Source of the DNA: Prevotella micans DSM 21469 = JCM 16134
Lineage (GTDB): Bacteria; Bacteroidota; Bacteroidia; Bacteroidales; Bacteroidaceae
Reading direction: 5' to 3'
Assembly: GCF_000614105.1 (NCBI RefSeq)
Contig: NZ_BAKH01000031.1
Span: 1-32,187, forward strand
DNA length: 32,187 nucleotides
Position numbers and translations under genes: made by a program. Position 1 is the first letter of the stretch. Each line of letters opens with the position of its first letter. The notes under the pieces are model-generated. The model ran no database searches, was not told where the DNA came from, and worked only from the letters and a program-made list of their open reading frames with translations. Below, piece by piece: positions 25,179 to 32,187 of this stretch.

Positions 25179-27622
25179 TCTGATATTTCCTTCTCTTTTG
25201 ATGTATCATTCATATCATCTACTTCGGACTTAGGAGCTTCCATTTTCCCAGCTGCAACCATAAGGTCTATAAATTTCTGACGATATTGATCTGCTTTCTT
25301 CTCATCATAAGGGTACTTCTTGCGACACTCATCACTGATATTTGCATCCGTCTCATAAAATTTTCTATATTGTGGCCTCATGTCAAAACAATGCTGGAAA
25401 TAAGCTAGAAAAGCAGGGTTACTATTATCTGTCATTCGTAATGCCACATCTGCTCCATATTTAGTAGCAAGCTCCATGAAGTCAGCATCACTAACTTCTG
25501 GTTTATCTGCCTCTATAACAGCCTTTATATACCATTTCTTAGGATTAGTATCAGGTAAAGAATCAACAAGTGGTTCTATATCATCATATGTCTTTCCTAG
25601 CTCTGATGCAAGTTCAAAGCTTAATATCACATTATTCTCAAGATTAGAATTCATGACATATCTAAGTGCCTCTTCAGCCCTTCTCTGTTCTTGGGGAGTT
25701 TTTCCTTGTTTAAAGAATAATACTTCCAAATCTGTAAACATCTTAATATCCCTATAAGAATCTGTGTTAGGAAGTTTGGCTGCCAAATGATAAGCCTCAC
25801 CTAATCTCATTGACTTGAAATACATAATAGCTTGGTTTGCCACAAGCTCACGACGATTTACCATATAATAATATGAATTATCAAAAGATATTGGACGAGA
25901 AATCTCTAATCCTGATTTCATATCAATAAACGGAGCTAATATAGACAAATCAATAGAATCATCATCTATAGCATAACATGCCATACGATTTGCTAAATAT
26001 GCGGCAAATGGACTATACTTCATTGTTCTTTTACCTTTATTTTCTCTCCAAGCACGATAAGTCAGTTTACGTAACTCTGTCGAATCCTTTATAGAACGGA
26101 ATAAATTATAATAGTCACCATTAGAAAAAGCACTAGTTCCACCTTCCAGATAATCGGAAGCATTATAATATGCCCATAAGGCTTCGTCTGGAGAAAGAAT
26201 CTTATTCTGTCTTAGTGTATATGTACAACGCATTAGACGTTGATTATTCAAGATCTCCTGAACGGCAGGTGTCATCTGCATCTCTCGAATTCCAGCAGCA
26301 TTATTATTTGTTGCAAAATCTCTTAAAATACCAGATTCTGTTACTAATCCTCTATCAGCCAAAGAGTCGGCTACATCAAACCAAGTATAAACCAAAGGTT
26401 CTTTAACTTCTAGGCCCGCACTACTAATTTGGCTACCTATAATACTTAATGCTTTTTTAGCACGGCTAGTAGCTAGCTTAGTATTTAACGTAACATTTCC
26501 TTCAGGAGAGGCTGTTCCTTGAACAGTAAAGTTCATTAGTGACCTACCGAAAGAACGAAGTTCTCCTATAAGGCGATCGAGATTCACTTGATTAGAAGAA
26601 TCAGGCGTGAGTTCATCTTTTCCAACAATAAAGGTCAATTGCAAGTTACGAGGGACCTCACGAAGTTGAGCACGAGCCTGTTCATAATATTGTGGCGTAA
26701 GCTCTATTTCCTTTTTAGCCATTGAGACATCAAGAAATTTCCATGGCTTTCTGGTATTACAAGTTCCACTCCTAGAATTATCATTGAAATACACATGGGT
26801 GTAATCTGCAATTCGAAGTATTGACCCCCATTTATAACTTCTAGCTGGATCAGGCTTTAAATATGTCGTTTGCCATCTGAATATAAAAGCAGAATCTGTC
26901 GTCGGTTTATCAGAAATATAATAACTATGTAGAGAGTCATTACGATCATAGTCGAAACTCTTTCTCCTTATTTGATTACGATGATAACTCTTACCCTCAT
27001 AAACCAATGGCTCAAGATATTGTATAGTATCTTCTGTCTGACAATCTATAGCCATAGGCTGAAAAATAAGTCGAGAATGATCACTCGTGTACCATTCGGG
27101 AAGTCGAATCGTAACATCCCAATGAAGATTAGGCCCATCATCAATAGGTTTCATCTCCAAGATATTTACCCCCTGTTGTTTACCTATAACCGTTGTATTT
27201 GCTAGAAGGATACTCTTAGCTGCATCCGAAAACACGATCTCATAAGTTAGAGCAGAAGTTATTGGGACAACTTTCACCTCATTATCATTAATAATAAGTA
27301 AAGCTCCCTTAGCAGAAACTTCTGTCTCGAAATGACCGTCATAATCAGGATTTACAGTTGCATTACTGGTTATTTTTACCTCTTCACCAAGTCCCTTATT
27401 CTTACTACGAAATACGTTTGCTTGCCGATTAGCCTCTGATTTATTATCAAAAACATAAACCGGAACCGATAAGGGCATCCTATTATCATGTCCTCCATCC
27501 AAACCTTTCATAGTTTTATAAATGTTACCCGTAATATGCATTACCTGAGCAGAAACCTTTCCTACTGGAATAAAAATCAATAGGAAAAGAAGTGAAAGAC
27601 AATATACTTTTCTTGAATTCAT
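25175..27622 (-). CDS. OmpA-domain protein with helical repeat C-terminus
   Basis: An 815-residue envelope protein. The signal peptide spans ~1-25 (ends GKVSAQ). Residues ~28-125 look like a small beta domain and ~130-300 like further beta structure. Residues ~325-400 (NLQLTFIVGKDELTPDSS through TVQGTASPEGN and TSRAKKAL) form an OmpA-C-like domain, expected to bind peptidoglycan. The rest (~400-790) is helical, TPR-like. The OmpA domain is internal rather than terminal, which is unusual. The stop overlaps the start of the giant gene by 4 bp, and the start is 13 bp after the stop of the DUF3575 gene. OmpA-DUF3575 neighbours are known from fimbrial loci in Bacteroidota, but no fimbrillin is present here. 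Confidence 0.75.
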   Translation of the reverse strand: MNSRKVYCLSLLFLLIFIPVGKVSAQVMHITGNIYKTMKGLDGGHDNRMPLSVPVYVFDNKSEANRQANVFRSKNKGLGEEVKITSNATVNPDYDGHFETEVSAKGALLIINDNEVKVVPITSALTYEIVFSDAAKSILLANTTVIGKQQGVNILEMKPIDDGPNLHWDVTIRLPEWYTSDHSRLIFQPMAIDCQTEDTIQYLEPLVYEGKSYHRNQIRRKSFDYDRNDSLHSYYISDKPTTDSAFIFRWQTTYLKPDPARSYKWGSILRIADYTHVYFNDNSRSGTCNTRKPWKFLDVSMAKKEIELTPQYYEQARAQLREVPRNLQLTFIVGKDELTPDSSNQVNLDRLIGELRSFGRSLMNFTVQGTASPEGNVTLNTKLATSRAKKALSIIGSQISSAGLEVKEPLVYTWFDVADSLADRGLVTESGILRDFATNNNAAGIREMQMTPAVQEILNNQRLMRCTYTLRQNKILSPDEALWAYYNASDYLEGGTSAFSNGDYYNLFRSIKDSTELRKLTYRAWRENKGKRTMKYSPFAAYLANRMACYAIDDDSIDLSILAPFIDMKSGLEISRPISFDNSYYYMVNRRELVANQAIMYFKSMRLGEAYHLAAKLPNTDSYRDIKMFTDLEVLFFKQGKTPQEQRRAEEALRYVMNSNLENNVILSFELASELGKTYDDIEPLVDSLPDTNPKKWYIKAVIEADKPEVSDADFMELATKYGADVALRMTDNSNPAFLAYFQHCFDMRPQYRKFYETDANISDECRKKYPYDEKKADQYRQKFIDLMVAAGKMEAPKSEVDDMNDTSKEKEISE

Positions 27623-27635
27623 TCTTTATTCCTCC

Positions 27636-28190
27636 TTATCTTATTATATATGAAAGGGTAACACCAATTTTTGTAGGCATCAAACCATAGCCTGTATATC
27701 CTTCTGACATCTTTGTATTAAGTGTTGTCTTAAGATCAGGTAGTCCTTCTACTGTTTTCTTCTGGTCAAAAAACATTAGCCCTAAACCTGCATGAGCATC
27801 TATAGTTAAGCGTTTTGTTATAGACACCACATATCCAAAAGTCAAACCAGCACCTGCAGCAACTCCATCATAATGTCTACCATCTATATCTGATTTATAA
27901 TCAACTATCAAACCACTTACACCAACAAAATAATGATATAAGGGACGACCACCGAAATAATATCTATATTCTGGTTGAGCACCTGTTACTCTTATACCCT
28001 TATGCCAATAAGGTTGATTGACAGTGAATACACTCATCCCAAGAGTTGACCGGTTGCCGATTGTCATATCCGCACCTATATTATAAGTCTGCAAAGCTAA
28101 CAATGCCACATCGGTATTGATGGCGAACGACTGTGCACGTGCAATCATCACATTACACAATACAAGCAGTATTAACACTATCCTTCTCAT
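27636..28190 (-). CDS. DUF3575-type outer-membrane barrel, 184 residues
   Basis: A small secreted protein with a signal peptide (~1-19, ends MIARAQ) and about eight short amphipathic strands, such as FAINTDVALLALQTYNIGAD, GVAAGAGLTFGYVVSI and LTIDAHAGLGLMFFD. This is the pattern of the DUF3575 family, compact outer-membrane barrels found in Bacteroidota. Its ATG overlaps the stop of the preceding gene (ATGA, 28187-28190), so translation is probably coupled. Its role inside the operon is unknown; it may form a complex with the other barrels. Confidence 0.75.
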   Translation of the reverse strand: MRRIVLILLVLCNVMIARAQSFAINTDVALLALQTYNIGADMTIGNRSTLGMSVFTVNQPYWHKGIRVTGAQPEYRYYFGGRPLYHYFVGVSGLIVDYKSDIDGRHYDGVAAGAGLTFGYVVSITKRLTIDAHAGLGLMFFDQKKTVEGLPDLKTTLNTKMSEGYTGYGLMPTKIGVTLSYIIR

Positions 28191-29713
28191 TTCTCTCTCT
28201 TTTTCTTTTCATCTGCTTCAGCTTTACGAGCTGCCTTTTCAGCAGCTTTGGCTTCAGCTTTTTGTTTCTTCTCAAGCTCTTTCTGTTCTTTCAGTCTAGC
28301 CTTTTCAAGTTCACGTTGCCTTTGACGTTCTTCTTTCTCGGCTTTCTTTAATGCTTCTGATTCATCCTTCTTATTAGAATTGATATTACCTGCGGCTTTT
28401 TGGGCAGCCTTCTGAGCTTTTTCTAATTCTTTTTGCTCTTTCTTTCGAGCTTTTTCGAGTTCACGTTGCCTCTTGAGCTCAGCTTTATCAGTCTTAACAT
28501 CGGATGGAGTTTCATTCACCGTTCCACCTGATTTTTTGGCTGCTTTCTGAGCTTTTTCCAATTCCTTCTGTTCTTTCTTTCGAGCTTTTTCTAATTCACG
28601 TTGTTTCTTACGTTCTTCCTTAGAAAGTTTTCCATTATCATCAGTTGCTTGTTGAGAGTTCTCTTTTTCAGCTTCTGCGGCTGCTTTTTGTGCAGCTTTA
28701 GCTTCAGCCTTCTGCTTTTTCTCAAGTTCTTTTTGTTCTTTACGTTTAGCTTTCTCTAAAGCTCTTTGTTCCTTTCTCTCGAGTTTTTCAGCTCTAAGCG
28801 TATCTTCTCTCAGCTTTTTAAGTTCAGCTTCAGCTGCCTCTGCTGCTTCTTTATCAGCTTTAGCATATTCTGCGAGTTTCTTTTCTCTTGCTTTCTTTAT
28901 ACGGAGCAATTTCTGACGCTCTTGGTCTGCAGCTTTCAATGTATCGGCACGATACTGATCATTAGCCAGCTTCAAACGATATTCATCATCAATGAATTCA
29001 CGTTTCTTATAGCGATTTGAGACTTTCGTTCCGAAATGATAAACCAACGAGACATGTGCTATGTCTGTCGTTGCTGCATAAACCCAAGGATCGAAAGTCA
29101 ACTTATAGCCTGTGCCAGGCCATGTTACATTATAAATATATTTATCACCCTGAAGAGTTCGACGATATTCATCGTATTTAGCCATAACTGCACCGGCATA
29201 TACGGCCAAATCCAAATCTAAGCTAGCGCCATTCTTATAAGAATAGAGCTCGTTAGTTGTTCCTATCATACCACCAAGGAAAAAGGAATTACCCCTTCTG
29301 CCTATATCTGATATTTTTATGTCGAACTTTCCTGCTCCGGCATATACACCCCAATAAAAAACACGGCGCGTACCTGCTCCGTGCCAGTATTTCCGTAACT
29401 CTAAACGTCCGTCGTAAATATCATAAACATGATAAGTGTTCTCCTTCATATTTGTCCGCCAATTCACTCTTCCAAAAGCGCCTAGAGTCCATTTATGCCA
29501 GTTTTTATTACCGAGCGTAAACTCTATGCCCAAATTGGGTGACAATGTTACCCAGTCAATTATATTCGACCGGAAATTAAACCTAGATCCAAATTTCAGA
29601 GTATCCACTTTACTGTAATATAAAACAGAACCCTGACCATACGCCTCTGGAAGCATAGGGAAGGAAAACAGGAATAGCCCCAATGCAACCAGACTCTTCT
29701 TTAAGTAAGTCAT
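28187..29713 (-). CDS. DUF3575-like barrel with long charged helical tail
   Basis: A 508-residue protein, first of the four-gene operon. After a signal peptide (~1-27, ends EAYGQG) residues ~40-240 form a DUF3575-type barrel (SNIIDWVTLSPNLGIEFTLG, GVYAGAGKFDIK, AHVSLVYHFG). From ~250 to the end the chain is almost only Lys, Glu, Ala, Arg and Gln, with four copies of a motif like RELEKARKKEQKELEK. No heptad hydrophobic core is evident, so a single charged helix is likelier than a classic coiled coil. Three short breaks (e.g. SGGTVNETPS) interrupt it. The ATG lies in a duplicated start segment (29700-29730). Confidence 0.8.
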   Translation of the reverse strand: MTYLKKSLVALGLFLFSFPMLPEAYGQGSVLYYSKVDTLKFGSRFNFRSNIIDWVTLSPNLGIEFTLGNKNWHKWTLGAFGRVNWRTNMKENTYHVYDIYDGRLELRKYWHGAGTRRVFYWGVYAGAGKFDIKISDIGRRGNSFFLGGMIGTTNELYSYKNGASLDLDLAVYAGAVMAKYDEYRRTLQGDKYIYNVTWPGTGYKLTFDPWVYAATTDIAHVSLVYHFGTKVSNRYKKREFIDDEYRLKLANDQYRADTLKAADQERQKLLRIKKAREKKLAEYAKADKEAAEAAEAELKKLREDTLRAEKLERKEQRALEKAKRKEQKELEKKQKAEAKAAQKAAAEAEKENSQQATDDNGKLSKEERKKQRELEKARKKEQKELEKAQKAAKKSGGTVNETPSDVKTDKAELKRQRELEKARKKEQKELEKAQKAAQKAAGNINSNKKDESEALKKAEKEERQRQRELEKARLKEQKELEKKQKAEAKAAEKAARKAEADEKKKREK

Positions 29714-29730
29714 ATTTTTAAGTAAGTCAT
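29700..29730 (-). promoter_or_regulatory. Duplicated start site with 6-codon leader ORF
   Basis: The 14-mer ATGACTTACTTAAA occurs twice, 17 bp apart, on the minus strand (29730-29717 and 29713-29700). The upstream copy encodes MTYLKI and then a TGA that overlaps the true ATG as ATGA (29713-29710). It may couple or regulate translation of the operon. Confidence 0.6.
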
Positions 29731-29789
29731 AATCTTTTTACGAAGAAGTAATACAAGTTAAATGCTAACTGACATCCTCTGAACAATAG

Positions 29790-29871
29790 TGCGCCTAACA
29801 GGACTCGAACCTGCACGATTGGAATCACTAGATCCTAAGTCTAGCGCGTCTACCAGTTCCGCCACAGGCGC
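29790..29871 (-). tRNA. tRNA-Leu (UAG anticodon)
   Basis: The minus strand folds as a class II tRNA. The 7-bp acceptor pairs GCGCCTG with TAGGCGC, and the D arm is typical of Leu (GGTAGACGCGC). The anticodon stem-loop CTAGA-CTTAGGA-TCTAG has anticodon TAG at 29835-29837; there is a long variable segment and a T loop TTCGAGT. CCA is not encoded. It lies 76 bp upstream of the barrel operon on the same strand. Confidence 0.93.
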
Positions 29872-29882
29872 TTTATGAGCGG

Positions 29883-29890
29883 CAAAGTTA
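29883..29890 (-). promoter_or_regulatory. -7 box of tRNA-Leu (and perhaps the barrel operon)
   Basis: Read on the minus strand this is TAACTTTG, an exact TAnnTTTG match, 11 bases upstream of the tRNA 5' end. I saw no equally good box between the tRNA and the operon. Confidence 0.65.
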
Positions 29891-30202
29891 TGTGTTTTTT
29901 TTAGAACACCAAATATTTTCTAATTTCCGTATTCAAAGTACAAACTCTATTAGTCAGAAAGTTAGCAGGTTATTAGCTTTCTCGAAATATTCAAAAATGA
30001 ACAGGTGAGCCAGATAGGAAACGGAAAAAGGTTAGGGAGAAATGTTTTATTTTTGCTGAGCTTTCGAAAGTAATGGTCTATATACCGTGAATATATTTAA
30101 AATAACGGCTTATATACTAAGGATGATAGATGATATATTGTAGAATGACGCTTACATAAACCAAATTGTGGATGATAAGCCAAGTAAAATGTTCTAGGAG
30201 CT
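29891..30202. other. AT-rich intergenic region before the AAA ATPase gene
   Basis: No gene is supported in these 312 bases. A possible plus-strand -7 box TATTTTTG lies at 30048-30055, which would give a leader of about 140 nt. A 10-bp palindrome CTTTCGAAAG starts near 30060. No strong terminator or RNA fold was recognised. Confidence 0.4.
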
Positions 30203-31021
30203 ATGCAGAAATTTGCAGATTACATCGAAGAGATTGAAATTGATTCACTTTGGGGTGGAAAAAAGCACATCAGGTGGGAGCTGAACCGGCGAGTAAACAT
30301 TCTCAGCGGGATAAACGGTGTGGGGAAGAGTACGATATTGAATAAGGTTGTGCGTGTTTTGTCGCAGGGTGGAGAATTTCCGAGTCATTTACTGAAAGGC
30401 GTACGATTGCGCGTGAATCCGGAAGATGCGCGTTGGATTAGATACGACATAATCCGCTCGTTCGACCGTCCGCTGCTCAACATGGAGAGCATTAGCAAGA
30501 TAAATCTCAATTTGTCGACAGAGCTCGACTGGCAGCTCTTCCAGTTGCAGAGGAAATATTTGGATTATCAGGTGAATATCGGCAACCGAATCATCGCCAC
30601 GTTACAAAGCGGAGCGGCCGACGCAGCTGAACAGGCGCAACGCATTTCGCATCCCAAGCGGTTGTTTCAGGATATTATCGACGACCTGTTCACCGATACC
30701 GGAAAGAAAATAATTCGATCGGAAAACGAGATTCGATTCACCCAAATCGGCGAAACTCTAATGCCCTATCAGCTTTCGAGTGGCGAAAAGCAGATGCTCG
30801 TGATTCTTCTAACTGTGTTGGTTGAAGACGGCCAGAGCTACGTGCTTTTCATGGACGAGCCCGAAGTGAGCCTCCATATCGAATGGCAGAAACGGCTCAT
30901 CGACCTGATTCTCGACCTGAACCCTAACGTTCAAATCATATTGGCAACCCACAGTCCGGCCGTCATCATGAACGGATGGATGGACAGCGTCACCGAAGTG
31001 AGCGACATAACCGACAAATAG
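30203..31021 (+). CDS. AAA/ABC-type ATPase, partner of DUF4435 protein (PARIS AriA-like)
   Basis: A 272-residue cytoplasmic ATPase of the SMC/ABC-like AAA class. Walker A is GINGVGKST (36-44), the ABC signature LSSGEKQ (191-197), Walker B YVLFMDEPE (213-221; D218, E219) and the switch His is H250 in LATHSP. There is no transmembrane part. The next gene starts 4 bp after the stop and encodes a DUF4435/Toprim-like protein. This pairing is the core of the PARIS anti-phage system (AriA/AriB), where the ATPase senses and the nuclease acts. The assignment here is by architecture only; this ATPase looks smaller than AriA as I know it. Confidence 0.85.
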   Translation: MQKFADYIEEIEIDSLWGGKKHIRWELNRRVNILSGINGVGKSTILNKVVRVLSQGGEFPSHLLKGVRLRVNPEDARWIRYDIIRSFDRPLLNMESISKINLNLSTELDWQLFQLQRKYLDYQVNIGNRIIATLQSGAADAAEQAQRISHPKRLFQDIIDDLFTDTGKKIIRSENEIRFTQIGETLMPYQLSSGEKQMLVILLTVLVEDGQSYVLFMDEPEVSLHIEWQKRLIDLILDLNPNVQIILATHSPAVIMNGWMDSVTEVSDITDK

Positions 31022-31025
31022 CCCA

Positions 31026-32044
31026 ATGCCTAAACATTTACGCGACAACATTTCGTCGTACTACATCCAAGCCGCAAACCGATTGAACAGCAGAAAAGCC
31101 CGACAGAAAATCGTGGCCTATGTTGAATCATACGACGATATATTTTTCTGGCGAACCGTGCTCAGCGGTTTCGAAAACGAGCGAATATTCTTCGAGGTTA
31201 TGCTTCCTTCCAAGCAATCGCTCACCCGCGGAAAAAAATCGGTGCTCATGAACCTCATCGCCGGAAACGCCGGACAAAATATGATTGCCTGCGTGGATGC
31301 CGACTATGATTATCTTCTCCAGAACACCACCCTCACCTCGCGCGAAGTGAACAACAATCCATTTGTTTTCCACACTTACGGATACTCTATCGAAAATTTC
31401 CAGTGCTACGCTCCGAGCCTCCACAATGTGGCCGTGGCCGTGACGCTGAACGACCATTCGATGTTCGATTTCCAGGCCTATCTCGAAGCTACAGTCGCGC
31501 TATATTCCCACTTTTCGTATGGAACATTTGGTTCTACAGGCGCAACATTTACGCCCAATTCACGCTCACCAGCTTTAATCACATAATCGAGACAGGACAT
31601 TTCACAATCGAGCGAAGCGAAGAAATTATCAATAAAGTTAGGCGAAAAGTACACCGTAAGATTCAGCAACTTCAAATCGAACATCCCGACGCCAAGCAAA
31701 GCTATCTGGAGCTGAAAGACGAACTCGTCGGCCTCGGCCTAACTCCATCGACAACCTATCTTTTCATCCAGGGTCATCACCTGTTCGACACAGTTGTTTT
31801 GCCCGCCCTCCGGAAAGTTTGCGACCTACTAATACGCGAGCGCGAAACCGAAATAAACATCAGCGCCAGTCACAACATCCAACGTCACAACGAGCTGTCG
31901 TGCTACGAGCGACGCATCGACGACCTCCTTTCCGCTCTTCGTCGCAACACGGCCTACACCTCCTGCGACTTGTTTCAGCGACTAACGGATGACATCCGCA
32001 TCTTTCTCGACCGGAATTACGCCGCATCGGTCGAGATGCACTAA
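31026..32044 (+). CDS. DUF4435 (Toprim-like nuclease) protein, frameshifted
   Basis: Read across one apparent missing base at about 31489 the product is ~339 residues. The N-terminal part has a Toprim-like signature: E34 in AYVESYDDIFFW and D91-x-D93 in IACVDADYDYL, the metal-binding residues expected of an OLD/Toprim nuclease. The first frame ends at 31586 with a scrambled tail after FDFQAYLEA. The second frame carries on with YSRAIFPLFVWNIWFY and a helical C-terminal region to 32044. As written, the catalytic half survives but the C-terminal half is lost. It is coupled to the ATPase gene (4-bp gap). Confidence 0.78.
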
Positions 32045-32187
32045 GAAAACAAGCTATAATCCTCCACATCGGTAGGTATCTACAGCGAATCTCTCCCGAT
32101 ACAGGTTATTTCTCACAAAAAAATCCGAATAAATTGTGTAAATCTAACGAAATTATACAAACGATTCACAGCGGCTATTCGATTTAC
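32045..32187. other. Right-edge stretch
   Basis: These 143 bases hold no supported gene. The 13-mer AATTATACAAACG near 32151-32163 also occurs in the second unit of the 22-bp array around 10417-10430, which may be coincidence. Confidence 0.3.

Noticed and set aside
29790..31021. Genomic island inserted at tRNA-Leu
   Set aside because: No integrase and no direct repeat of the tRNA 3' end were found in the window.

Overview
The window looks like chromosomal DNA of a Bacteroidota bacterium, most likely Prevotellaceae. Supporting signs are Bacteroidota-type -7 boxes (TAnnTTTG) ahead of several genes, a surface protein ending in a type IX secretion (T9SS) sorting tail, DUF3575 barrel proteins, a pyrophosphate-dependent phosphofructokinase, and FadL-type and OmpA-type outer-membrane proteins typical of the phylum. 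The genus is inferred, not proven.

Left third (1-4.3 kb): ordinary core genes. serB and a HAD phosphatase form a minus-strand pair. A GNAT acetyltransferase faces a small HsdR_N-like protein, which is divergent from holA (DNA polymerase III delta); that pair shares a perfect 16-bp palindromic promoter. Then comes an AT-rich accessory patch (4.5-5.6 kb) with a thioredoxin-like lipoprotein, a gene remnant and a 41-bp tandem repeat array.

Middle (5.7-18.4 kb): a ~1500-residue T9SS-exported adhesin-like protein broken by one frameshift; a dense non-coding region with a 36-bp inverted repeat, an alternative hairpin and five 22-bp palindromic repeats; a FadL-type porin with a Tyr/Trp/Gly-rich secreted protein; prmA; a membrane-anchored GH25 lysozyme whose tail overlaps prmA; a second 22-bp repeat array; a frameshifted L,D-transpeptidase-like lipoprotein; and pfp.

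Right third (18.4-32.2 kb): a tight four-gene minus-strand operon behind a tRNA-Leu(UAG). It encodes a DUF3575 barrel with a very long charged helix, a second DUF3575 barrel, an OmpA-domain/helical-repeat protein and a 2244-residue protein. By my strand count the last is eleven consecutive eight-stranded beta-barrels on one chain, ending in Phe. Stop/start overlaps of 4 bp join two of its junctions. I read it as an envelope assembly that anchors to peptidoglycan and displays a string of barrels in the outer membrane. This is the strongest candidate for an undescribed system. Past it lies an ABC-type AAA ATPase followed 4 bp later by a DUF4435/Toprim-like nuclease (frameshifted), an architecture shared with the PARIS anti-phage system.

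Three otherwise well-conserved genes each carry one apparent single-base deletion (near 8440, 16042 and 31489). They may be real lesions or sequencing errors, and this should be settled before function is assigned.
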